Positions 7,825-15,491 of a stretch of DNA of 64,000 nt are shown here, one piece after another (position 1 is the first letter of the stretch; each line of letters opens with the position of its first letter). The stretch is from Avimicrobium caecorum (GTDB lineage Bacteria > Bacillota > Clostridia > Oscillospirales > Ruminococcaceae), in assembly GCA_904394705.1 (NCBI GenBank), contig CAJFNJ010000039.1:1-64000 (forward strand), in the 5' to 3' direction. The notes below the pieces were generated by a model. That model made no database searches and was not told the DNA's origin. It saw only the letters and a list, made by a program, of their open reading frames with translations. The position numbers and the translations under genes are program-made.

Positions 7825-8784
7825 ATGAAAAAGACCACATTTCTGGAAAACGGACAATTCTACAAGGGCAATATCCATTGCCACACCACCTGTTCGGACG
7901 GAAAACTCAGCCCGGATGCCATTGTAAAGGCCTATCAGGACAAGGGATATGACTTTCTGGCGATCACCGATCACAATGTCTTTTCCCACTACACCTGCTA
8001 TAACACCGACCGCTTTGTGATGATCCAGGGCGTGGAGGGCAACCTCCGGGCTCCGGCAGACAACCACCGGGAGTACCACTTCATTGTGCTGCCCGGCCCG
8101 GATGGTCACTGGGAAGCGGCAGAGGGGGAGAAGTTTGCCCACGGGGAGCGTCTGGAGATCCCCACGCTCTCGGACAAGGCCAGCGTACAGACCTACATTG
8201 ATGACCTCTATCGCCGGGGCTATATGGTGATGATCAACCACCCGTTCTGGTCCCGCATCGAGTACGATGAGATCCTGGGGCTCAACAACCTCTTTGCGGT
8301 GGAGATCTTCAACTACTGTTCCCAGATCCTTGAGAACATGGGCGAATCCAATGTCTGCTATGACGCCCTGCTCCGGAACGGCATGAAGCTCTGGTGCACC
8401 GCCGTGGACGACAACCACAACGACTTCCCGCTGGATTCTGCCAAGTGCGACAGCTTCGGCGGCTTTGTACAGGTCAAGGCGGAGGAACTCTCGGAGCGTG
8501 CCATCTGCAATGCCCTGGCATCGGGCAGCTTCTATGCCTCCATGGGCCCGGAGATCCACGACTTCTACATCGAGGACGGACGCTTCCACTTCAAGTGTTC
8601 GCCGGTGCAGAAGATCTATGCCAACGGTGATGTGCGCCAGATCCACTGCGCTGTGGCTGAGGACGCGGAGCATCCCCTCACCGAGATGAGCGGCGAACTC
8701 CGGGGCAATGAAAAGTACCTGCGCATCGAGTGCTATGACTTTGAGGGCCGCAAGGCCTGGACCAACCCCATCTGGCTGATCTGA
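7825..8784 (+). CDS. PHP-domain protein, second phosphoesterase of the ABC operon
   Basis: 319 residues. N-terminal PHP motifs: NIHCHTTCSDGKL (residues 14-26), LAITDHN (about 47), then IQGVEG and MINHPFW. This layout resembles the stand-alone PHP group that includes nucleoside-bisphosphate and cyclic-phosphate phosphoesterases, and differs from the HisJ type upstream. The C-terminal 90 residues form a beta-rich region (SGSFYASMGPEIHDFYIEDG) often seen in PHP proteins annotated as 'PHP domain-containing, CehA/McbA-type'. Start ATG follows GGAGAG, 45 bases after the binding protein. The gene closes the operon and is followed by a strong terminator. Confidence 0.82.
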   Translation: MKKTTFLENGQFYKGNIHCHTTCSDGKLSPDAIVKAYQDKGYDFLAITDHNVFSHYTCYNTDRFVMIQGVEGNLRAPADNHREYHFIVLPGPDGHWEAAEGEKFAHGERLEIPTLSDKASVQTYIDDLYRRGYMVMINHPFWSRIEYDEILGLNNLFAVEIFNYCSQILENMGESNVCYDALLRNGMKLWCTAVDDNHNDFPLDSAKCDSFGGFVQVKAEELSERAICNALASGSFYASMGPEIHDFYIEDGRFHFKCSPVQKIYANGDVRQIHCAVAEDAEHPLTEMSGELRGNEKYLRIECYDFEGRKAWTNPIWLI

Positions 8785-8802
8785 CCAGCCCGGGGCATAG
8801 AA

Positions 8803-8839
8803 AAAGATCCGTCCGGTTCTGTCCGGGCGGATCTTTTTT
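8803..8839 (+). terminator. Rho-independent terminator of ABC/PHP operon
   Basis: AAAGATCCGTCCGG, loop TTCTG, TCCGGGCGGATCTTT, then a T run to 8839. The A-rich left arm means it may also act for the convergent YitT gene. Confidence 0.9.
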
Positions 8840-8952
8840 GCTGCAATGAGGGAACACCGGCTGCATGGCGGCGGGCGCATGGGCAGTGTCCTGTGGTGTA
8901 TGCCGTTCCCCGGCTCCGGCGGGGCTGGGGCCAGTCGGCAGGGACAGCGGGG

Positions 8953-9822
8953 TCACAGGCGCTTTTCGAAGTTGCCGAAGATCTCCGGGCCCTCGCTCAT
9001 GATCACAAAGGCGTGGGGATCTTTTTCCAGCAGCATCTGGCGCAGCGGGGCGATCTCATATTTGGAGATGATGGTGATGATGACATAGGTGTCGGTTTCG
9101 GTGTAGCCGCCCACAGCCTTCCAGTAGGTCACACCCCGGCCCAGCTTCTGGAGGATCACATGGTAGAGATCCGGGTCCTTGGTGAAGATCTGTACATTCA
9201 TATTGATGTTCTGGAGGTGGACATGGTCGGTGACCAGAGCGCAGACTGCCGAATAGATGATGGAATAGAGGGCAGTGGGCAGCTCAAAGAGCATGGCGCA
9301 GATGAGATAGATGATGCCGTTGATGATGAGGGTCATGCGTCCCACACTGAATGACTCATATTTTTTTGCCATATAGAGGCCGATGATGTCATTGCCGCCG
9401 CCGCTGCCGCCTGCCCGCAGGGTCAGTCCCACTCCGGCGCCAGCCAGCAGGCCGCCGATGATGCAGGCGGTGAGCCGGTCCGAGAGGATGGGCACCGAGG
9501 GGATCGCAATGAGCGAGAAGAAGGCGGTCTGGGTGAGGACGCTGTACACCGTCTTGAGGAAGAGGGGACGTCCGAACTGGAGAAAAGCCAGAGCCAGCAG
9601 CGGGATATTGAGGATCAGGTTGAGGATACCGGCGATGTCAAAGCCGGCGGGCAGTGCCAGCCGGGACTGGAGCAGGGTGCGGATGATCTGGGAGATGCCC
9701 ACTGTACCGCCGTTGTAGAGCCCCACCGGGACAATGAACAGATTGAGCCCGGCACAGAACAGCAGGGAACCAATGGTGATCCAGAAGTAGTTGACGCTTT
9801 CCCGATGAAAATTCTGCTGCAT
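8953..9822 (-). CDS. YitT-family membrane protein (DUF161 + DUF2179)
   Basis: 289 residues. Five or six membrane helices occupy residues about 12-190, with the family signature segment NGGTVGISQI and a Gly-rich loop GAGVGLTLRAGGSGGGNDI. The last 80 residues are the soluble DUF2179 domain (QIFTKDPDLYHVILQKLGRGVTYW), a small ferredoxin-like domain found at the end of many YitT proteins. Function of the family is unsettled; membrane transport is inferred from topology. Start ATG has AGGAGG 9 bases upstream, and a promoter lies at 9870-9898. The gene is monocistronic and converges on the ABC/PHP operon. Confidence 0.9.
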   Translation of the reverse strand: MQQNFHRESVNYFWITIGSLLFCAGLNLFIVPVGLYNGGTVGISQIIRTLLQSRLALPAGFDIAGILNLILNIPLLALAFLQFGRPLFLKTVYSVLTQTAFFSLIAIPSVPILSDRLTACIIGGLLAGAGVGLTLRAGGSGGGNDIIGLYMAKKYESFSVGRMTLIINGIIYLICAMLFELPTALYSIIYSAVCALVTDHVHLQNINMNVQIFTKDPDLYHVILQKLGRGVTYWKAVGGYTETDTYVIITIISKYEIAPLRQMLLEKDPHAFVIMSEGPEIFGNFEKRL

Positions 9823-9869
9823 GGCAGAGCCCTCCTTGTGCCGGACCTCCGGCGTGAAATTCAGCTATG

Positions 9870-9898
9870 AGTATAGCACGAACCGGCAGGATTGTCAT
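9870..9898 (-). promoter_or_regulatory. Sigma-70-type promoter of the YitT gene
   Basis: On the minus strand, ATGACA (-35) and TATACT (-10) are separated by 17 bases, about 45 bases upstream of the start codon. Confidence 0.6.
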
Positions 9899-9940
9899 GC
9901 TTTTGGCAAAAAACTTCGTACAAATTCCCGCAGCGGCACA

Positions 9941-9977
9941 AAAAATACAGCATGGCGCTGTGCCATGCTGTATTTTT
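9941..9977 (-). terminator. Terminator of the CoA-binding protein gene
   Basis: A perfect 16-base stem (AAAAATACAGCATGGC and its complement) with a 5-base loop. It ends in five T residues on either strand, so it is bidirectional. Confidence 0.9.
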
Positions 9978-10010
9978 ATGGAATTTCCGGTGCCGGACCG
10001 GAACCGGGGG

Positions 10011-10376
10011 TTATTGCTTTTTCCGGGGATAGAGCCGCATGCCCACCAGCAGACAGCCCTCGATATAGGGCAGGGTCTGCTCCTGGAGATAACTGAGGAT
10101 CTCCGGGCTTTCGGCGCCGGGCTGGATCACGATGCACCGGAAGGGTTTGCGGCACTCCCGGAGCAGCTGGATGCCCTTGGCAGGGTTGATGCACAGGTCG
10201 ATGATGTCCAGGTCACCGGGGATTTCGTTGAGCGACTGGAGCTCCTTGCCCACGCTGTGGACCGTATAGCCCTGTTCCAGCAGTCCCTCCTTGATCTTGT
10301 AGGCGTATTTTTCCGGGTTGAGGGTATCTCCCACCACGGCGAATGTATTCATCTGCATGATCTGTTCCAGATCCAT
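10011..10376 (-). CDS. CoA-binding domain protein (YccU-like)
   Basis: 121 residues forming a single Rossmann-type CoA-binding domain: TFAVVGDTLNPEKYAYKI at the N-terminus matches the nucleotide-binding turn, and DIIDLCINPAKGIQLLREC and CIVIQPGAESPEI match the following strands. Family members bind CoA or acyl-CoA, but no reaction is established for the stand-alone form. Start ATG is preceded by AAAGGAGG. It is monocistronic, divergent from the Crp/Fnr regulator, and ends at a bidirectional terminator. Confidence 0.85.
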   Translation of the reverse strand: MDLEQIMQMNTFAVVGDTLNPEKYAYKIKEGLLEQGYTVHSVGKELQSLNEIPGDLDIIDLCINPAKGIQLLRECRKPFRCIVIQPGAESPEILSYLQEQTLPYIEGCLLVGMRLYPRKKQ

Positions 10377-10495
10377 CTGCTGCAGCCTCCTTTGTTATTG
10401 ACTTCTGCGGGATTGAACCGCTGTTTTCAGTATAGCGGGTTTTGAGGACTCTCTCCGTGAGTTTTGTCACCGAGCGGAGAAATATACCCCGATTT

Positions 10496-10513
10496 TTGTA
10501 GTAGATGTTACAA
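10496..10513 (+). promoter_or_regulatory. Candidate autoregulatory operator (TTGTA-N8-TACAA)
   Basis: An 18-base inverted repeat about 70 bases upstream of the Crp/Fnr-type gene, with the spacing typical of Crp/Fnr dimer sites. A direct repeat ATGTTACAA (10505-10513, 10521-10529) overlaps it. Downstream, the 5' leader holds GGGGAATTCCCC (10549-10560), another perfect palindrome. Binding is inferred, not shown. Confidence 0.4.
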
Positions 10514-10580
10514 ACATTTTATGTTACAATGAAATATAGAGAACCTGTGGGGAATTCCCCTGGAGAGGAGCAATGCAAAT

Positions 10581-11297
10581 ATGTATATTGGCAGCAAACG
10601 GGGGATCATCTCGCAATTTGAACGGTATTCCCTCTATCTGAGTTTTGAACCGGAGGTCTGGACGGAACTGGCTGCCCAGGTAAAACCCACCTCCTACCGC
10701 CGGGGAGAGATTATCCGACCGGGCGGCGATACCAGCGCCCGGATCACCATCATGCTGTCAGGGGTTGCCCAGGTGGGAACCGTGCTCCAGATCGGACGGG
10801 GGATCGTCACCCACATCATCGGGCCGGGAGCTGTATGGGGAATGCCCAGTACCTATGCCGATGATGTCACCCTGCCCACCCGCACCTCCCTTACCGCCAT
10901 GAGTGAATGCGAGGTCTGCCATGTGCCCCGGCATATCCTGCTGCAATGGGTGGAAAAGGACCGCCGCAACTATGAGCACATCATTCACCACGAATGCCGC
11001 AAATCGCTGGTATTTGTCCAGCATATCGAGCTGCTCTCCATTCCCACCGTGCGCTGCCGGATCGCCACCCTGCTGCTGAGCCTGTGCAGCAGCGTCGGCG
11101 AGGACTGTGAGGAGGGGCTGCGCATCCCGCTGCGCCTGACCCATCAGCAGATCGCTGACATCGTCCATTCCGACCGGGTTACCGTGGCGCGGATCATCTC
11201 AGAACTGGTCAAAAATGCCCTGGTGACCAAGGTCCGGGGCTGTCTGATCCTCGTGGATGTCAACCATCTGTGTGACCTTGCGATGGGTCTGGCATAA
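10581..11297 (+). CDS. Crp/Fnr-family transcriptional regulator
   Basis: 238 residues. An N-terminal cyclic-nucleotide-binding-like beta barrel (about 15-125) is followed by a dimer helix and a winged helix-turn-helix (LTHQQIADIVHSDRVTVARIIS, about 187-208). No CxxC/Cys cluster of an Fnr iron-sulfur site is present. The phosphate-binding cassette of true CRP (RAA) is replaced by LPTRTS, so cAMP binding is unlikely and the effector is unknown. ATG 10581 follows GAGAGGAG by 10 bases. It lies upstream of the permease/gamma-glutamyltransferase pair on the same strand, which it may control. Confidence 0.88.
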   Translation: MYIGSKRGIISQFERYSLYLSFEPEVWTELAAQVKPTSYRRGEIIRPGGDTSARITIMLSGVAQVGTVLQIGRGIVTHIIGPGAVWGMPSTYADDVTLPTRTSLTAMSECEVCHVPRHILLQWVEKDRRNYEHIIHHECRKSLVFVQHIELLSIPTVRCRIATLLLSLCSSVGEDCEEGLRIPLRLTHQQIADIVHSDRVTVARIISELVKNALVTKVRGCLILVDVNHLCDLAMGLA

Positions 11298-11538
11298 ATG
11301 CAATTTCCATTCTTTCGTCCTTCATTTGAACACAAACCCGGTCCGGGTCCAGAAATGCCGGAACATTTTAAGAAAAATAGTATAAATTGCGAAAAAAGTG
11401 TGACGGATGCTACTGAAATTTCACAATTTACCGATTTACAATTAGCCTTATAGCCGACGGCTCTGCAGAGCGCCTGATTCAGCCCTGCGGAACCCAGGGG
11501 GGATGCCGCGGTTTATTCCATAAGGAGGTAAGTGAAAA
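11298..11538. promoter_or_regulatory. Regulatory gap before the permease/ggt pair
   Basis: About 240 bases. Bases around 11399-11425 hold TGTGA and TCACA half-sites with the palindrome TGAAATTTCA between them, and a promoter-like TTTACC-16-TATAGC lies just downstream. These are plausible targets for the Crp/Fnr-type regulator encoded immediately upstream. The permease ribosome binding site AAGGAGG is at about 11521-11527. Confidence 0.35.
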
Positions 11539-12738
11539 ATGAATCAATGGATTGCAATTGTCATTGTGCTGGGTCTGTTTGCCATCGGTGATGTCATCAG
11601 CTCGGTCACAGGCGCCCGGGTTTCCTCTGTGTTCGTTACACTGATCGGCTTCCTGGCCCTGTTCATGTCCGGCATTCTGCCCGGGGATATCATGACTATT
11701 TCCGGTCTGCAGGGCGCTGCCGCCATCGCCGGTCAGGGTCTGGTATTCCACATGGGTACCAACATCAACATCCGCCAGCTGCTCAAGGAGTGGAGAACTC
11801 TGGCACTGGCTATCATCTCCATGGTGGTTGCGATGGTATCGGTATTCGCAGTGGTCCCGCTGGTTGGCTGGGATGCTGCCGTAGTTACCATTCCGATCGT
11901 TAACGGCGGTATTGTTGCCACCAACCTGATGGTAGATGCTGCTCTGGCCAAGGGTGCTACCATGGCTGCTGCCCTGGGTACTCTGGCTTACGGCGTTCAG
12001 AAGTTCGTAGGTACTATTCCCGCTTCCAAGATGGGTCTGGCTGAAGCCAACCTGGTTGTAGAGGAACTGCGCCGCAAGAAGGCTGCTGATCCCAACTACT
12101 CCTGGTATGCGGAGCGTGACGCTGAACTGCACAAGGACGGTTCTGCCGCCAAGGTTCCCTTCTGGAAGAAGCATGACAAGATCTGGACCACCTATGTCTG
12201 CCTGTTTGTTGTCTATGTAGCCAACGAAGTAGGTGTGATCCTGGCTGGTCTGACCAATAACTTCATCACCAGCTCGATCTGGTGCCTGATCCTGGGCTGC
12301 CTGTGCTCTGAAATCGGCATTGTGCCTCCCAAGATCCTGGATCGTGCCAAGTCCAGCGGTTTCTTCATGGTACTGGTTTATGTCAGCATCATCGCATCGC
12401 TGGCTACCATCACCTTCGCTGACCTGATGGATCTGAGCGTTGACCTGATCATCATCTTCGGCGCTGTACTGATCGGTACCTTTATTTTCCTGTACATTCT
12501 GCCCGGCTGGAAGATTGTTGGTTCCAAGAATCTGGCTGTGGGTATTGCCATGGCACAGCTGCTGGGTTATCCCGCTACATACCTGATCACCCAGGAGATT
12601 GCCCGTACCGTCGGCAAGACCGAGGAAGAAGTGGATGCCATTGCAGCGCGGATCGAGCCTGCCTATGTACTGGCTGGTTTCGCCACTGTTACATCCTTCT
12701 CCATCATCATTGCCGGTTTCTTCCAGAACCTGCTTTGA
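11539..12738 (+). CDS. Multi-pass membrane permease of uncertain family
   Basis: 399 residues with about ten predicted membrane helices and one polar central loop (about 168-205, RRKKAADPNYSWYAERDAEL). Gly/Ala/Thr-rich helices such as PIVNGGIVATNLMVDAALA suggest a secondary transporter of organic anions or amino acids. I cannot place it in a named family with confidence. It sits 58 bases before an intracellular gamma-glutamyltransferase, so a likely cargo is a gamma-glutamyl compound or small peptide. The codons here are more biased (many GCT, GTT, GGT) than in the neighbours, as expected for a highly expressed gene. Confidence 0.75.
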   Translation: MNQWIAIVIVLGLFAIGDVISSVTGARVSSVFVTLIGFLALFMSGILPGDIMTISGLQGAAAIAGQGLVFHMGTNINIRQLLKEWRTLALAIISMVVAMVSVFAVVPLVGWDAAVVTIPIVNGGIVATNLMVDAALAKGATMAAALGTLAYGVQKFVGTIPASKMGLAEANLVVEELRRKKAADPNYSWYAERDAELHKDGSAAKVPFWKKHDKIWTTYVCLFVVYVANEVGVILAGLTNNFITSSIWCLILGCLCSEIGIVPPKILDRAKSSGFFMVLVYVSIIASLATITFADLMDLSVDLIIIFGAVLIGTFIFLYILPGWKIVGSKNLAVGIAMAQLLGYPATYLITQEIARTVGKTEEEVDAIAARIEPAYVLAGFATVTSFSIIIAGFFQNLL

Positions 12739-12796
12739 TCCGCTGACAGAATCGGTAATTGATTTAGTCCAAGTATTTTGAAAGGAAGGGTAACGC

Positions 12797-14407
12797 GTGA
12801 AATTCGATACTCAAAAGTATTCCTATGCCTCCCGCCGTACCGTATCGTTCGCTAAGAACGGTATGGTTGCTACCTCCAGCCCCCTGCCTGCACAGGTAGG
12901 TCTGGATGTGCTCAAGAAGGGCGGCAATGCCATTGACGCCGCAGTTGCTACCGCAGCTGCACTGTCGGTCATCGAGCCCACCTCCAATGGTATCGGTGCG
13001 GATTCCTTTGCACTGATCTGGTACAAGGGCAAGCTGTATGGCCTCAACGGAAGCGGCCGCAGCCCCCGTCTGATCAGCGGCGAAAAGCTGCTGGAGAAGG
13101 GCCTCAAGGCTGTTCCCAGTGATGGCTGGGACCCGGTCATGGTTCCCGGTACACCTTCCGCCTGGGCAGAAGCTGTAAAGAAGTTCGGCAATCTGTCCCT
13201 GTCTGAAGTGCTCGAGCCTGCTGCCAAGTACGCAGAGGAAGGCTACCCGCTGGCTCCCAACATCGGCAAGCAGTGGGTACTGGGCTACAAGCGCTTCATG
13301 AAGGCCGGCGGCCCTGAGAAGTTCGAGGGCTGGTTCGAGACCTTTGCTCCCGATGGCAAGATGCTCAGCGACGGCGATGTATTCCGCTGCCAGGCTATGG
13401 CTGATACCCTGCGGGAGATCGGCGCCACCAACGCGGAGAGCTTCTACCGCGGCGAGCTGGCAAAGAAGATCGCTGCCTACTCGGAAAAGACCGGCGGCTG
13501 GATGCGTCTTGACGACCTCGAGGACTACCGTGCTGAGTTCGTGGAGCCCATCACCACCAACTATCATGGCTATGATGTATATGAGCTGCCTCCGAATGGT
13601 CATGGCATCACTGTACTGATGGCCCTGAATATCCTCAAGGGCTTTGACCTGGGCAACAACCGTGAGAGCGTAGATGTATACCACAAGACCATCGAAGCCA
13701 TGAAGCTGGCCTTTGTAGATGGTAAGGAATATGTAGCCGATCCCAAGGCCATGAAGACCAAGGTAGCTGACATGCTGTCGGAAGAGTATGCTGCTGAGCG
13801 CAGAAAGCTCATCACCGACACTGCTGTAATGCCTGAGCCCGGCACTCCCTTCTCCGGCGGTACTGTATATCTGTGCACCGCTGATAAGGAAGGCAACATG
13901 GTATCCTGGATTCAGTCCAACTACATGGGCTTCGGTTCCGGTATCGTGGTTCCCGGCACTGGTATCTCCTTCAACAACCGCGGCGCCAACTTCTCTCTGG
14001 ACCCCACCAAGGACAACTTCCTGGAGCCCGGCAAGAAGGCTTACCACACCATTATCCCCGGCTTCCTGTGCAAGGATGGCAAGGCAGTTGGCCCGTTCGG
14101 CGTAATGGGCGGCTTCATGCAGCCTCAGGGTCACCTGCAGGTGCTGCTGAACACCATCGACTTCGGCATGAATCCTCAGGAAGCTCTGGATGCTCCCAGA
14201 TTCCAGTGGGTAGGCGGCAAGAAGGTACAGCTGGAGCGTGCCGTTCCCACCGATATTGCCCTGAAGCTGGCTGCTATGGGTCATGAGGTAGAGATCATGA
14301 ACGATACCTACTCCATGGGCCGTGGTGAGATCATCTGGCGTTGGGACGATGAAGTGCTGGTTGGCGCTTCGGAGCCCAGATGCGATGGTCATGTAGCTTC
14401 CTGGTAA
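12797..14407 (+). CDS. Gamma-glutamyltransferase, intracellular YwrD-like
   Basis: 536 residues of the Ntn-hydrolase gamma-glutamyltranspeptidase family. The self-cleavage site is SGG-Thr356-VYLCTAD; Thr356 would become the N-terminal nucleophile of the small subunit. Downstream SGIVVPGTGISFNNRG and the substrate loop GVMGGFMQPQGH fit the family. There is no signal peptide, unlike the secreted Ggt of Escherichia coli or Bacillus, so it probably hydrolyses gamma-glutamyl compounds in the cytoplasm, like the YwrD group. Start is GTG 12797 with AAAGGAAGG upstream. It is coupled with the permease in front and closed by a terminator at 14462. Confidence 0.88.
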   Translation: MKFDTQKYSYASRRTVSFAKNGMVATSSPLPAQVGLDVLKKGGNAIDAAVATAAALSVIEPTSNGIGADSFALIWYKGKLYGLNGSGRSPRLISGEKLLEKGLKAVPSDGWDPVMVPGTPSAWAEAVKKFGNLSLSEVLEPAAKYAEEGYPLAPNIGKQWVLGYKRFMKAGGPEKFEGWFETFAPDGKMLSDGDVFRCQAMADTLREIGATNAESFYRGELAKKIAAYSEKTGGWMRLDDLEDYRAEFVEPITTNYHGYDVYELPPNGHGITVLMALNILKGFDLGNNRESVDVYHKTIEAMKLAFVDGKEYVADPKAMKTKVADMLSEEYAAERRKLITDTAVMPEPGTPFSGGTVYLCTADKEGNMVSWIQSNYMGFGSGIVVPGTGISFNNRGANFSLDPTKDNFLEPGKKAYHTIIPGFLCKDGKAVGPFGVMGGFMQPQGHLQVLLNTIDFGMNPQEALDAPRFQWVGGKKVQLERAVPTDIALKLAAMGHEVEIMNDTYSMGRGEIIWRWDDEVLVGASEPRCDGHVASW

Positions 14408-14461
14408 GCAGTACGGACTGAAAAGCGTATCCCGCTGGGGATACAACAATTTGATAAAAGG

Positions 14462-14495
14462 GTTCGGCAGAATTTTGGTTCTGCCGAACTTTTTT
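14462..14495 (+). terminator. Terminator after gamma-glutamyltransferase
   Basis: GTTCGGCAGAA, loop TTTTGG, TTCTGCCGAAC and then six T residues. It lies only 15 bases before the YoaK start. Confidence 0.92.
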
Positions 14496-14510
14496 GCGGC
14501 GGAAAAAAGG

Positions 14511-15203
14511 ATGGAACAAGTGGAACAGACTGCAAAACGTTATAAGACCATTTCAGAGAGTACAGCCTTTATGGTGATGCTCACATTGCTCAGCGGCTAT
14601 CTCAATGCCTATACCTATGCTACCCGGGGCGGGATCTTTGCCAATATGCACACCGGCAATATGTCCAAGCTGGGCATCAGCCTGGCAGGCGGAAACTTCG
14701 CTGGGTGCTGGCAGTACCTGGCGCCGATCCTGGCTGCGATCCTGGGCGTGATGTTCAGTGAGCTGGTGCGGCACAGGTTTTCGGGCATTGCCTTCGGCAG
14801 CTGGCAGAAGAATATGCTCGCCTTTGAGATCCTGGTGCTGGTGGGAGCGGCTTTCATCGCTTCGGGCTGGCATGATATGCTCATCGCCTGTGTTTTCTCC
14901 TTTGTCACCGAAGCACAGCTCTCGGTGTTCGGCAAGTGGGAGGGCAAGGGCCATTCCACCACCATCTGCACCGGAAACCTGCGCAACCTGGGTCAGTACC
15001 TCTATCCCGCCATTGCGGTGCATGACCGGGAATCCCTGCGCACTGCCGGGCTCTATTTCGTGATGGTCTTTTCCTTTGCACTGGGGGCGGTGCTGGGCAT
15101 CTGGGCCTGCGCACCGCTGGGTACCTTCGGGTCGATCCCCGCTGCCCTGGGCTTTGTGCTGCTGCTGGGTTCCATCCTGCGGGAAGAACACACCCGGGCC
15201 TGA
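14511..15203 (+). CDS. YoaK-family (DUF1275) membrane protein
   Basis: About 230 residues with six predicted membrane helices. DUF1275 hallmarks are AFMVMLTLLSGYLNAYTY, GGIFANMHTGN near the N-terminus and TTICTGNLRNLGQYL later. The role is unknown; transport is inferred from topology. The start is uncertain: ATG 14511 is taken, but the AAAAAAGG stretch touches it and would suit GTG 14520 better. The gene begins immediately after the ggt terminator, so it either has read-through expression or a promoter inside the ggt end. A terminator follows at 15218. Confidence 0.85.
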   Translation: MEQVEQTAKRYKTISESTAFMVMLTLLSGYLNAYTYATRGGIFANMHTGNMSKLGISLAGGNFAGCWQYLAPILAAILGVMFSELVRHRFSGIAFGSWQKNMLAFEILVLVGAAFIASGWHDMLIACVFSFVTEAQLSVFGKWEGKGHSTTICTGNLRNLGQYLYPAIAVHDRESLRTAGLYFVMVFSFALGAVLGIWACAPLGTFGSIPAALGFVLLLGSILREEHTRA

Positions 15204-15217
15204 TCTGCTGAATATGC

Positions 15218-15253
15218 AAACGGCGCTCTGTCATATGGCAGGGCGCCGTTTTT
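15218..15253 (+). terminator. Terminator after YoaK gene
   Basis: AAACGGCGCTCTG, loop TCATATGG, CAGGGCGCCGTTTTT. Confidence 0.88.
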
Positions 15254-15311
15254 GTATGGTGAATCTTAGCCTGGGCTGATATAAAAATCCTTTGCGTTTT
15301 CGAAAATTCCA

Positions 15312-15339
15312 TTGAAAAACAGCCGGGTTATGGTATAAT
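15312..15339 (+). promoter_or_regulatory. Promoter of pepD
   Basis: TTGAAA, 16-base spacer, TATAAT. It leaves a leader of about 145 bases before the pepD start. Confidence 0.75.
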
Positions 15340-15491
15340 GATTTTAGCGAGCCGCTTTCGGGCTTTAATTGGCTGATAACCGCCGTGAAGCAAGGTCTGT
15401 CAGCTCCCGCGGCGGCTGTCCCTGTTCCAGAGCGGGCTCCCGGTACTGGGCAGGATTTTACAATTATAACCATACAGGAGGTCGTATCAAG

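Noticed and set aside
11539..14407. Recent horizontal transfer of the permease and ggt genes from their different codon use
   Set aside because: The shift toward GCT, GTT and GGT is shared by lysS, the EF-G-like gene and pyrF, which fits high expression better than foreign origin.
15369..15491. Longer N-terminus of PepD
   Set aside because: The in-frame extension has no ribosome binding site, while ATG 15492 has AGGAGG and matches the normal start of the family.
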